Source of the DNA: JAWKUK01 sp964402175
Lineage (GTDB): Bacteria; Planctomycetota; UBA1135; GCA-002686595
Assembly: GCA_964402175.1 (NCBI GenBank)
Contig: CAYOBN010000019.1
Span: forward strand, 9,679-73,678
DNA: 64,000 nt
Direction of reading: 5' to 3'
Below are positions 1-8,213 of the stretch, piece by piece. Positions within the stretch are counted from its first letter, which is position 1. Each line of letters opens with the position of its first letter. Below the pieces are notes generated by a model. That model ran no database searches. It was given only the letters and a program-made list of their open reading frames with translations, and had not been told where the DNA came from. Position numbers and translations under genes: made by a program.

Positions 1-534
1 GTCCGCGCGGGCCCCAGCGCGCCAGGTGCCGCCCTGGCCGCCCGTCTTCTCGAGCAGCTCGACGCGCTCGATCCGGATCCCCTTCGAGGCGGCTTTGGTC
101 ATGTCGTAGAGCGTCAGCGCCGCGATCGAGGCCCCAGTCATGGCCTCCATCTCGACCCCCGTGCGGCCCTCCGTGCGGGCCTCGCAGCGCACTTCGAGGG
201 TGTCCGGCCCCACCTCGGCGACCGTCACGTCGACGTGGTCGAGGCCCAGGGGGTGGCAGAGCGGGATCAGCTCGCCGGTGCGTTTGGCGCCCAGCACCCC
301 GGCGAGGCGCGCCACCTCGACGATCGGCCCCTTGGCGCCCGCGCCGGCGAGGAGCCGGGGCAGGAGGCCCTCCGGGAAGACCACGAGGGCGCGTGCGAGG
401 GCGGTGCGGCGGGTGACCGGTTTGTCCCCGACGTCGACCATGCGCGCGGCGCGGCGGCCGGCGGCGTCTGCCGGGCCGAGGTGGGAGAGGTCCGCGGCGC
501 TGCCCCCCTGGGGCTCCTCGGGAGATGCGTGCAT
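1..534 (-). CDS. moaC: Cyclic pyranopterin monophosphate synthase MoaC (3' end outside window)
   Basis: MoaC converts the GTP-derived 8-cyclo intermediate made by MoaA into cyclic pyranopterin monophosphate, the first stable precursor of molybdenum cofactor, in the cytoplasm. Reading leftwards from the ATG at 534-532, the 178 residues visible include MVDVGDK near residue 33, KGPIVEVARLAGVLGAKRT in the middle, LIPLCHPL, and a KGIRIERVELLEKTGG end, all typical of MoaC. The family is usually about 160 residues, so only a short C-terminal extension is missing beyond base 1. It diverges from the S41 protease gene at 796. The window also holds mobA and a molybdopterin oxidoreductase that would use the cofactor. 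Function is confident; the stop codon is not visible. Confidence 0.93.
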   Translation of the reverse strand, partial: MHASPEEPQGGSAADLSHLGPADAAGRRAARMVDVGDKPVTRRTALARALVVFPEGLLPRLLAGAGAKGPIVEVARLAGVLGAKRTGELIPLCHPLGLDHVDVTVAEVGPDTLEVRCEARTEGRTGVEMEAMTGASIAALTLYDMTKAASKGIRIERVELLEKTGGQGGTWRAGARAD

Positions 535-795
535 GCCGCGAGGGTCGCCGCCGGCGGCGCGCGAGGCAAGCCCCGATCGGGGGCGCCGGGCCCCGCCCTG
601 TTCGATTTGGGTGAGCCGCGCGCTTCCACCCGTGCGGCGCGTATAACCACGTCCCATAGAAGAAGCCGTCTAGCGCCCAGGCCGGGAGAGTTCCGATAGA
701 TCCTCCCAGTCCACGGCGCCCCCACTGGCCCCGCCCCGCGGCAAGGCGCGCGGCGGACCATGGGCCCCTTCGGCCGCACCCCCGGAGCACCCCGC

Positions 796-3300
796 ATGAC
801 GCTCACCGCCTTCGCCCTCGCCCTCGTCGCCTTCCCCGCTGTCGCCGCCCCGCCGCCTCCGCCGCGCGCGGCGCTGGCTTGGCAAGCGGTCGACGACGCG
901 GCCGAGGTGGTGGCCGAGGGGGCGCGCGCGGCGCGCGACCTCGCCCCCGCCGACATCTGGCGGGCCGCCGAACGGACGGTCGGCCTCGTGGGGGACGACC
1001 TCGGCGCGGCGCTCGACGCGGCCCTGGACGCTGCCATCGCCGCCGGGCCGGGCGACCCGAAAGAGCGCCTGTTCCTCGTCTCGGCGCGCCTCCTGGGTGA
1101 CGACGCCGATGCGGCGGCCCTCGGGCGGGCGCTCGTGCCGGTCTTGACGGCCGCGGACGAGACCGTGGCGACGGCGGCGGCCGAGCTCTTGTCGCGCGCG
1201 GGCCTCGAGCTCGCGGCGCCCGAGGCGCGCAGCGAAGTGGCCGAGGCCCTGCTCAGCCGCGCGCGGGACGGTCGCGCCGCGCCGGAGCTGCGCGCGGCTT
1301 CCGCCCTCGCGGCCTACGAGCTCGGCCTCGCCGCCCAGTCCGACGCGGCGCGGCGCACGCTGAAGGAGTTCCTCGACTCGCAGGACCCCGAGCTGCGCAA
1401 GCTCGGCGCGTTCGGCTTCGCCGCGCGCGGTGTCATCCGCGAGGTCGAAGGGGTCGAGACCGAGCTGGAGCGCATCGCTGCGCTGCCGGGGGTCGACGGC
1501 CGCCTCGCCGACGCGTACCTGCACCAGCTCCGCATCCGGCGCCAGAAGGACACCGAGATCGCGCGCGCACGCGACCGCGAGCGCGAGGTCCGCGGCACGA
1601 AGGTGCCGCCCGATCTGGCGCGACTCGAGCGCCTCATCGACTTCGTGCAGCAGGCCCACCTCGAGGGCGACAAGGTCACGCGCGACGAGCTCCTCGAGGC
1701 CGCGATGAACGGGCTCCTGCAGAGCCTCGACGAGCACTCGACGTACTTCTCGCCCGACGCCTTCAAGAAGTTCGAGCAGGACCTCGAAGCGGAGTACGGC
1801 GGCATCGGTGCGTACGTCGGCGAGGACCCGAACGATCACCTCTTCACGATCACGCGCCCCATCTACTCGGGTCCGGCCTATCGTTCGGGCTTGCAGACCG
1901 ATGACAAGATCGTGCGCATCGACGACTGGCCGACCATCGGCCAGCCGACCGACGAGATCATCAAGCGCCTCAAGGGCCGCCCGGGCACCAGCGTGAAGCT
2001 CTACGTGTGGCGCAACGGGATGGACGGGCAGCTCATCGAGCGTCCGACCGAGGACATGATCGTCGAGGTCGAGCGCGCGCTGATCGACATCCCGGCGGTG
2101 CAGTCGCAGCTCCTACCCGGCGGCATCGGCCTGATCGAGCTCACGACCTTCAGCCGCCACGCGGGCGAAGAGGTCGCCGAGGCCTTCCGCGCGCTGCAGA
2201 AGCAGGGCGAGGTCAAAGCCCTCGTCCTCGACCTGCGCAACAACACGGGCGGTTATCTGACCCAAGCGCACGAGGTGTCGAGCCTCTTCCTCGAGCGCGG
2301 CAAACCCGTCGTGCGCACGCACAGCCGCGTCCGCGAGGAGCGCACGTTCCATTCGGACGGGCGCATGCTGGTGCCGCTCACCATGCCGATGGCGGTGCTC
2401 GTCAATCGCTTCTCCGCATCCGCCTCCGAGATCGTCTCGGGCGCCCTACAGGACCACGGCCGCGCGACCCTGATCGGCCAACGCACCTTCGGCAAGGGCT
2501 CGGTGCAGAGCGTCGTGACCTTGCCCGGCGAGCGCGACGACGAGTTCGTCGACGAGAACCAGAACGGCCGCTTCGACAACTGGGAGCGCATCCGCCGCGA
2601 CTTCAACGAAAACGGCCAGTTCGATTACGCCCCCCGCGTCAAGGTCACGATCGAGCGCTACCTCCTCCCGACCGGCCGCTCGATCCACCGCGAGCTCGAT
2701 GACGAGGGCAACGTCGTGAGCCCCGGCGGCGTCGCGCCCGACCTCGAGGTCGAGCTGCGCCGCTGGGAAGGCTGGAAGCTCGTCGAGATGCGCAAGCTGC
2801 AAGACCAGCGGGTCCTGCGCACTTGGGTGAACGAGCGCTACGAATCGAACCGCGCCCTCTTCGAGGAGCTCGCGCTCTTCGACGGCGACGACCCCGCCCG
2901 CTACCCCGGCCTCGCGGACCTCTACGCCACCCTCGAGACGCCCCTCTCCCTGGACGAGGTCCGCATGCTCGTGCGCCTCGAAGTGCGCCGCAAGGTCCAA
3001 GACGCCCGCGGCGCCGCCTTCCCGACGGGCGACCCCCAGGAAGACCAGCAGCTCCAAGCCGCGATCAAGGACCTCCTGGAGAAGCTGGGCACCCCCATCG
3101 ACACGCTGCCCCAATACGCCGCGACCTTCGATGACGTCGAACAGGTCCGCTCGAACCCGGCGCTCGTCGCCCGGTCCCAGCGCATCGGCGAGCTCGAGCG
3201 GGCCCTAGCGCTCCTGGGCAACTCCGACGCGGGCGGTATCTCGCTCGAGAGCGCCCAGGAGCTGCGCCGCATCCTCGAAGGCCTGCGCGAGAAGAACTGA
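796..3300 (+). CDS. Secreted S41 family carboxyl-terminal processing protease (Ctp/Prc type)
   Basis: This is a serine protease of the tail-specific (Ctp) family, expected to act outside the cytoplasm on substrate C-termini. I chose the ATG at 796, 36 bp after an in-frame ATG at 760, because it has GGAG at 782-785 and begins directly with a hydrophobic signal peptide (MTLTAFALALVAFPAVAA). The order is signal peptide, about 280 residues of helical low-complexity region, a PDZ domain (about residues 330-430, GGIGAYVGEDPN), then the S41 core. Ser542 in SASASEI and Lys567 in FGKGSVQ form the expected Ser-Lys dyad. A D/N-rich insert (DENQNGRFDNWERI) follows the core, then a helical C-terminal region. 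At 834 residues it is longer than typical CtpA, closer to Prc. A strong hairpin follows the stop. Confidence 0.93.
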   Translation: MTLTAFALALVAFPAVAAPPPPPRAALAWQAVDDAAEVVAEGARAARDLAPADIWRAAERTVGLVGDDLGAALDAALDAAIAAGPGDPKERLFLVSARLLGDDADAAALGRALVPVLTAADETVATAAAELLSRAGLELAAPEARSEVAEALLSRARDGRAAPELRAASALAAYELGLAAQSDAARRTLKEFLDSQDPELRKLGAFGFAARGVIREVEGVETELERIAALPGVDGRLADAYLHQLRIRRQKDTEIARARDREREVRGTKVPPDLARLERLIDFVQQAHLEGDKVTRDELLEAAMNGLLQSLDEHSTYFSPDAFKKFEQDLEAEYGGIGAYVGEDPNDHLFTITRPIYSGPAYRSGLQTDDKIVRIDDWPTIGQPTDEIIKRLKGRPGTSVKLYVWRNGMDGQLIERPTEDMIVEVERALIDIPAVQSQLLPGGIGLIELTTFSRHAGEEVAEAFRALQKQGEVKALVLDLRNNTGGYLTQAHEVSSLFLERGKPVVRTHSRVREERTFHSDGRMLVPLTMPMAVLVNRFSASASEIVSGALQDHGRATLIGQRTFGKGSVQSVVTLPGERDDEFVDENQNGRFDNWERIRRDFNENGQFDYAPRVKVTIERYLLPTGRSIHRELDDEGNVVSPGGVAPDLEVELRRWEGWKLVEMRKLQDQRVLRTWVNERYESNRALFEELALFDGDDPARYPGLADLYATLETPLSLDEVRMLVRLEVRRKVQDARGAAFPTGDPQEDQQLQAAIKDLLEKLGTPIDTLPQYAATFDDVEQVRSNPALVARSQRIGELERALALLGNSDAGGISLESAQELRRILEGLREKN

Positions 3301-3339
3301 CCGACAGTTGCGGGCACGGTGCAGCGGAGCACCAGTGGA

Positions 3340-3375
3340 ACAGGACGAACCGGCGCGCGCGCTGGTTCGTCCTGT
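3340..3375. terminator. Bidirectional terminator hairpin between convergent genes
   Basis: A perfect 12-bp inverted repeat (ACAGGACGAACC / GGTTCGTCCTGT) encloses a 12-nt GC loop. It lies 40 bp after the protease stop and 38 bp beyond the 3' end of the convergent FG-GAP gene. There is no clear T-tract, so function as an intrinsic terminator is inferred from stem strength and position. Confidence 0.7.
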
Positions 3376-3412
3376 CGCTTCTGTGGGCAGAAGCCACGGC
3401 TCCCCCGTCACC

Positions 3413-5116
3413 TCAAGGCGCAAACACCACCGACAGCGCGCTCGAGGCATTCGCCCCGCTCCCGCACAGACTCGCCAGGTCGCGATACCAGGCCTGGTAG
3501 TGCCACGTCTCCCCGGGTGACAGCCCGCCCACCCCCGCGAGCACCGACTGCGTCCGGCCCGCGAGGTCCGTCGCGACGACCAACGTCCCGTCCTGCCCCA
3601 CTGCCATCGGTGACGTGCGGAAGACCCCGCGCGACCCCGCTCCGACACAGATCCGCCCGTCGGTCAGAAACACGCTGCCCGTGCCATCACCCAGGAAGAC
3701 GATCGCCGCGCTGCCCGGCGGCAGGTCGCGCACCACGAGGTGCAAGTCCCCCGCGGCGATCGACGGCGAGCCCCACCACTCGAACGAGGCGCCGCGGCCC
3801 GTCGAGTTGTTGCAGCCCGCGTCCAGGTCGAGGTTGCCGCACGCCGCCCCCGTGGGGCAGAAACAGAACGGCGTGACCCAAGGCGCCGCGAGGCCCGGTG
3901 TGTCGTATAGGTGCACGCTGCCCGCGAGATTGCCCGCGCGATCGTCGCCGAAGGCCCCGACTGCGGTGAACTCGCCCTCGACCGCGAGGGCCAGGCCGAA
4001 GTAGTCGCCTGCGGCGCCGACCCAAGGCGTGAGCTCGCGCACGTGTGTGCTCGTGCCGCCGCTCTGCCGGAAGAGGTGCGCTGCTCCGCTGTCGAGCCCG
4101 AGTGAATCTGCGTGCGAGGCTCCGACGAGGAGGACCTCACCCGCGACTCCGACGGAGATACCGAACGCATCACCCGGCGCTGGGCTCGGATCGAGGAGGC
4201 GAGCGACCGCGGTCCAGTTGCCTGCGATGCGCTCGAAGACCCACGCTGCGCCCGCGCCAGGGCCGCCTTCGTTCGCTCCGGGGGCGCCGGCGACGATGGT
4301 GTCGCCGTCGAGCGCGACGGAGGTCCCCAAGAACGCGTTCGGGGTCGCGCTCGGTGCGACGAGCTTGCCGTCGCGTTGCCAGGCGTTGCCCTGCCAAACG
4401 GCCACGTGGCACGCGCCTGCGTTCACGTTTCCGTCGTCGTCCCGCACGGCGCCGATCGCGAGGAGCGGAGCGCCCGAGGCAACGGTGCGACCCATCGCGA
4501 GGGACCAACCGAAGCCGTCGGAGAGGCCGACGTCGGGCGCGGCGAACGTCCCCGCATGGACCGCGCTCGTCGGCGCTCCCTGCGCAGCGAAGATCCGGAA
4601 CGTGTGCACGATGCCACCGTCCAGCGCGACGCGGTCCGAGCGCGGCGCCGCGACCACCGCGAGGTCCTGCGAGAGGCCCACCGCATGGCCGAAGCCGTCG
4701 AAGTCCTCGGGCTGGTCCGCAGTGAACACGAGCGCCTCGCGCCACGTGCTGCCGTCCCATTCGAAGAGGTGCGCGGAGCCGAGCTGACCGGCCTGCGGCG
4801 CCTCCCAAGGGGCGCCGACGAGGACTCGCTCGCCGTCGGTGGCGACGGACTGGGCAAAGGCCAGCCCAGGGACCGCGCCTGCGGGGCTCAATGCGGCCTC
4901 CAGCGTGAAGCGCCCGCCGCCCTTGCGGAACACGTACGCGACACCGGACGAAGCCGCGCGCGGCGCTCCGATGACGAGCAGATCCCCGGCGAGGGCCACG
5001 GCTTTGCCGAACTGGCCGCCAGGGATCGGCGGGACGAGGACCTGCCCGGAAAGGGGCGCGGCGACGAAGGCCCACGCAGCGAGCGCGAGGGCCGTACGGA
5101 GCGGGGGGGGCGGCAC
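3413..5116 (-). CDS. Secreted FG-GAP/integrin-alpha-like repeat protein
   Basis: The protein has 567 residues. The GTG start at 5116 leads straight into a signal peptide (ALALAAWAFVAAPLSGQ). The body is a series of roughly 50-60-residue repeats of the FG-GAP type, recognisable by recurring FGxAVAL..DLLVIGAP-like segments (for example GKAVALAGDLLVIGAP, GTSVALDGDTIVAGAPGA, GISVGVAGEVLLVGAS), giving an expected beta-propeller. After about residue 415 there is a Cys-containing linker (FCFCPTGAACGN) and a C-terminal beta domain, a layout common in secreted planctomycete proteins. No enzyme motif is visible. An extracellular or surface role is inferred, and the ligand is unknown. It converges on the upstream protease gene. 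Confidence 0.8.
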   Translation of the reverse strand: MPPPPLRTALALAAWAFVAAPLSGQVLVPPIPGGQFGKAVALAGDLLVIGAPRAASSGVAYVFRKGGGRFTLEAALSPAGAVPGLAFAQSVATDGERVLVGAPWEAPQAGQLGSAHLFEWDGSTWREALVFTADQPEDFDGFGHAVGLSQDLAVVAAPRSDRVALDGGIVHTFRIFAAQGAPTSAVHAGTFAAPDVGLSDGFGWSLAMGRTVASGAPLLAIGAVRDDDGNVNAGACHVAVWQGNAWQRDGKLVAPSATPNAFLGTSVALDGDTIVAGAPGANEGGPGAGAAWVFERIAGNWTAVARLLDPSPAPGDAFGISVGVAGEVLLVGASHADSLGLDSGAAHLFRQSGGTSTHVRELTPWVGAAGDYFGLALAVEGEFTAVGAFGDDRAGNLAGSVHLYDTPGLAAPWVTPFCFCPTGAACGNLDLDAGCNNSTGRGASFEWWGSPSIAAGDLHLVVRDLPPGSAAIVFLGDGTGSVFLTDGRICVGAGSRGVFRTSPMAVGQDGTLVVATDLAGRTQSVLAGVGGLSPGETWHYQAWYRDLASLCGSGANASSALSVVFAP

Positions 5117-5152
5117 GGTCCCGGTCTGATCGGCTGCGCGGGTGACGCGGGT

Positions 5153-5698
5153 TCAGCGGAAGGTCAACGGGTTGTCCCCTTCCGGGAACCGGCCGCCGGG
5201 CGCCGCCGAGCCGAGGCGGAACAAGAGCGCCGCTTGCCGCTGGCGCAGCTCACCGAGCTCGCTCCGCAGCGCCCCGCGCCGGGCCGAGCGGCCCTGCTGG
5301 AACGCGTCCGGGGCTCCGAGGGGCGCCGGGCCGTCGAGGGCCGCGAGGGCGTCCGTCACCGCGCGGATCTCGCCGAGGACCGCCTCGAGCTCCTCCAGCT
5401 CCACGGCGTCCGCAGGGCCCGCGCGGCGCTCCGGGGGCGCGGCGCGCTCGATGAGCGCCGCTTCGATCCGCGCGAGGCGGCGGTCCAGTTCGGCTTCCAA
5501 GCGGCTGAGCGCCGCCAGCACCGGCCCTTCGGCGTCCACCGGCGTCGCGCGCGCCGTCACGGCGCCGTGCGCCTGCCTGCGGTGCGCGGCGAGGCCACGC
5601 CGCGCGAAGCGCCGCCCACAATCGGGGCAGTCGAGCTTCCCGTCCGCGGCGGGACTCTCCCCAGCGGGATCGGTCGGTCCTTGGTCCTGGCCTAACAT
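5153..5698 (-). CDS. C2H2-type zinc-finger protein with coiled-coil tail
   Basis: I do not recognise a named family. The visible domain is a single C2H2-like finger, CPDCGRRFARRGLAAHRRQAH (C-x2-C-x11-H-x4-H), near residue 22 from the ATG at 5698. It is followed by about 120 residues rich in Glu, Ala, Leu and Arg (LSRLEAELDRRLARIEAAL) that should form coiled-coil helices. The tail is disordered (SAAPGGRFPEGDN). The start is uncertain. An in-frame ATG at 5794 would add 32 residues, and GGAGG abuts it too closely to act as an ideal ribosome site. The gene is divergent from the superoxide dismutase at 5841. Nucleic-acid binding or an oligomeric adaptor role is inference. Confidence 0.65.
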   Translation of the reverse strand: MLGQDQGPTDPAGESPAADGKLDCPDCGRRFARRGLAAHRRQAHGAVTARATPVDAEGPVLAALSRLEAELDRRLARIEAALIERAAPPERRAGPADAVELEELEAVLGEIRAVTDALAALDGPAPLGAPDAFQQGRSARRGALRSELGELRQRQAALLFRLGSAAPGGRFPEGDNPLTFR

Positions 5699-5840
5699 GC
5701 GCGCGCGCACCGCCGGTGCATCGATCGTATCGACTGCAGCACCGTCCGTGCTGGAGCCCGAATCGGTACGGTCTCCATCCCGCGCGCGCCCCATCCTCCG
5801 CGGGTTGTGGCCGGTTCCGTGCCAGCCTAGGATTCGAGCG

Positions 5841-6578
5841 ATGGAACACTCGTACGACCCCAGCACGTCCCCCCTCGACCGCCGCACCATTCTGAAGGGC
5901 GCAGTGACCGGCGCCGCCGTCGTCGGCGGCGCGCTCGCCTTCGGCAAGGACCTGCAGGACGCGGCGGCACCGCGGCTGCACACGCTGCCCGACCTGCCCT
6001 ATGCGACGGACGCGCTGGAGCCGGTGATCGGCAAGCGCATCATGGAGCTGCACCACGGGATGCACCACAAGGCGTACGTCAACGGGCTGAACAAAGCCCT
6101 CGAGAAGCACCCGAACCTGCAGGCGCAGCCCCTCGACACGCTGCTGAAGAACCTCGAGCGCCTGCCGGAGGACATCCGCACGGCCGTGCGCAACCACGGC
6201 GGCGGCCACGCCAACCACTCGCTCTTCTGGAGCTCGATGAGCCCGAAGGGCGGCGGTGAGCCCAAGGGGACCCTCGCCGAGGCCCTCGCCGCCACGTTCG
6301 GCGACTTCGCGAAGTTCCAGGCCGCGTTCGAGGCCAAAGGCGCCTCGGTCTTCGGCAGCGGCTGGGTTTGGCTCGTGCGCGACGCCGAGGGCAAGCTCGC
6401 GCTCGAGTCGACGCCGAACCAGGACACGCCGGTCAGCCAAGGCAAACACGTGTTACTCGGCAACGACGTGTGGGAGCACGCGTACTACCTGACCTACGAG
6501 AACCGCCGCGGCGAGTACCTCAAGGCCTGGTGGCGGGTCGTCGACTGGATGGCGGTCGAGGCCCGCTGGAACGGCTGA
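5841..6578 (+). CDS. sodA: Tat-exported manganese-type superoxide dismutase
   Basis: It converts superoxide to hydrogen peroxide and oxygen. The 245-residue protein starts at ATG 5841 with a twin-arginine leader (DRRTILKGAVTGAAVVGG, residues 13-30), so the enzyme is predicted to be exported folded. That is unusual for Mn/Fe-SOD, which is normally cytosolic. Metal ligands are visible: His71 (ELHHGMHH), His126 (GGHANHSLFW), Asp209 and His213 (GNDVWEHAY). Gln194 in TPNQDTP and the Gly in the HANHS region match the Mn rather than the Fe subtype. It is divergent from the zinc-finger gene and convergent with the aldehyde dehydrogenase. The tatA gene is in this window at 60610. Confidence 0.93.
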   Translation: MEHSYDPSTSPLDRRTILKGAVTGAAVVGGALAFGKDLQDAAAPRLHTLPDLPYATDALEPVIGKRIMELHHGMHHKAYVNGLNKALEKHPNLQAQPLDTLLKNLERLPEDIRTAVRNHGGGHANHSLFWSSMSPKGGGEPKGTLAEALAATFGDFAKFQAAFEAKGASVFGSGWVWLVRDAEGKLALESTPNQDTPVSQGKHVLLGNDVWEHAYYLTYENRRGEYLKAWWRVVDWMAVEARWNG

Positions 6579-6614
6579 GCGCTCCGCGGGCCGCTGGGCC
6601 GCTGAACCCCGCGC

Positions 6615-8144
6615 TCAACCGAACTGGGCTTCGAGCAGACCCTTGAAGCCCTGCAGCGCAACGCGCTGCGTGTAGAACTCGAGGCCGCGCAGGCCGCCGA
6701 GCTCCTCGCCGCCGCCCGCGCGCCCGGGTCCGCCGTGCACCATGCTCGGCAGAACCATGCCGGGCGGCAGCGACTGGTCGGCGCTCTTGTCGGAGCCGAT
6801 CCAAACGCGGCCGTGGTACGGAGCCAGGCCGAGGACGGCGCGCGAGAGCCACTCGGCGTCGTTCGAATAGACGCTGCACACGAGGCTGCCTTCGCCGCGC
6901 GCGCCGAGGTCGGCGGCCTGCTCTGCGTCGCCGGAGTACGGGACGATCGTCGCCACCGGACCGAAGACCTCGAGGTTGTGCAGCACGTCGGCGTTCGCGT
7001 CGCGCGCGACGAGCAGGGTCGGCGCGACGAAGCAGCCGTCGCGCGGCGGCACCGGGCCGCCGCAGACGATGTCGGCGACGGCGCTGAGGCGCTGGATGCC
7101 CTCCTGCACGTCGCGCTGCTGGCGCGCGTGGGCCACGGGGCCGAGGCGCACGCCTGTGTCGGCGGGGTCACCGAGCGGGACGCGCGCGAGCTCCGCGACG
7201 AGGTCGCGCTTCACGTCTTCGACGCGATCGGACGGGACGAGGATGCGGCGCACCGCCGTGCACTTCTGCCCCGCCTTCTGCGTCATGTCGAGGGCGACGT
7301 TCGACAGGAAGAGCCCGTAGGTCTCGCTCGACGGCTCGACGTCCGGCGCGAGGATCGCGGCGTTGAGCGAGTCCGCTTCGACGTTGACGCGCACGTTGTG
7401 CTGCACGAGGCCCTTGTGCGAACGGATGACCGCGCCCGTCGCAGCAGAGCCCGTGAACGCGACGCAGTCCTGGCCGCGCAGGTGATCGAAGAGGTCGCCG
7501 GTGCTGCCGCACAGGAACTGGAACGCGCCCTCGGGCACGAGGCCCGACTCGACGACGATCTGCGCGATGCGCCACGCGACGAGGGCCGTCGCTGCAGCGG
7601 GCTTCTCGATGACGGGCACGCCCGCGAGCCAAGCGCACGCGGCTTTCTCCATCATCCCCCAGGCAGGGAAGTTGTAAGCATTGACGTGCACCGCGACGCC
7701 GCGCCGGGGCACGCGGATGTGCTGGCCCCAGAAGCGCGCGGTGCGCCCGAGCTGCATCCCGTCGCCATCGACGATGTAGGGCTTTTCGCCGAGGCCCTGG
7801 CCGAACGACGCGTACGCCGCGAGCGTGCCGGTCGCGCCGTCGACGTCGAACTTGCCGTCCCCGCGGGTGTTCCCGCCGTTCTCCGCGGCGAGGTCGAGCA
7901 GCGCGTCGCGGTGCGCGTGGATCGCCGCCGAGACGGCTTTCAGCATCGCCGCGCGCTGGGCGAAGGTCATCGCCCGCAGCGCGGGACCGCCGACCTCGCG
8001 CGCGTGGCGCACGACGGCGGCCATGTCGAAGCCCTCCGTCGAGGTCCGCGCGATCACGGCGCCGGTCGTCGGGTTCGTGAGCTCCGAGCCCTGCCCTTGG
8101 CCCTGCTTCCAGGCGCCGCACACGTAGCTGTCGAGGATCTGCAT
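6615..8144 (-). CDS. Aldehyde dehydrogenase of the PaaZ/BoxD type (no MaoC domain)
   Basis: This is an NAD(P)-dependent aldehyde dehydrogenase of the branch that oxidises open-chain CoA-linked semialdehydes from aromatic-ring cleavage (PaaZ N-terminal domain; BoxD 3,4-dehydroadipyl-CoA semialdehyde dehydrogenase). From the ATG at 8144 it has 509 residues. Catalytic Glu256 (VRVNVEADS) and Cys295 (AGQKCTAVRR) fall at the same numbers I recall for E. coli PaaZ, which supports this start over the ATG at 8153. VHGGPGRAGGGEELGGLR near the C-terminus is characteristic. The MaoC hydratase domain of PaaZ is absent, so it resembles BoxD or a stand-alone version. It is divergent from a dienoyl-CoA-reductase-like SDR. 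No other ring-degradation gene is present, so the physiological substrate is unsettled. Confidence 0.88.
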   Translation of the reverse strand: MQILDSYVCGAWKQGQGQGSELTNPTTGAVIARTSTEGFDMAAVVRHAREVGGPALRAMTFAQRAAMLKAVSAAIHAHRDALLDLAAENGGNTRGDGKFDVDGATGTLAAYASFGQGLGEKPYIVDGDGMQLGRTARFWGQHIRVPRRGVAVHVNAYNFPAWGMMEKAACAWLAGVPVIEKPAAATALVAWRIAQIVVESGLVPEGAFQFLCGSTGDLFDHLRGQDCVAFTGSAATGAVIRSHKGLVQHNVRVNVEADSLNAAILAPDVEPSSETYGLFLSNVALDMTQKAGQKCTAVRRILVPSDRVEDVKRDLVAELARVPLGDPADTGVRLGPVAHARQQRDVQEGIQRLSAVADIVCGGPVPPRDGCFVAPTLLVARDANADVLHNLEVFGPVATIVPYSGDAEQAADLGARGEGSLVCSVYSNDAEWLSRAVLGLAPYHGRVWIGSDKSADQSLPPGMVLPSMVHGGPGRAGGGEELGGLRGLEFYTQRVALQGFKGLLEAQFG

Positions 8145-8213
8145 GGTTCGCATCCGAGGGCAAAGAGGATACCCGAGCGGCGCCCCCCGGGGATGCCGTA
8201 GGCTGCCGGGACC

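Noticed and set aside
619..650. TATAAC near 642 as a -10 element for the protease gene
   Set aside because: No TTGACA-like sequence at 16-18 bp upstream; the promoter remains unplaced.
3340..3375. First hairpin as another copy of the 26899 palindrome
   Set aside because: Only short fragments such as AGGA and ACGA are shared; the arms are otherwise different.
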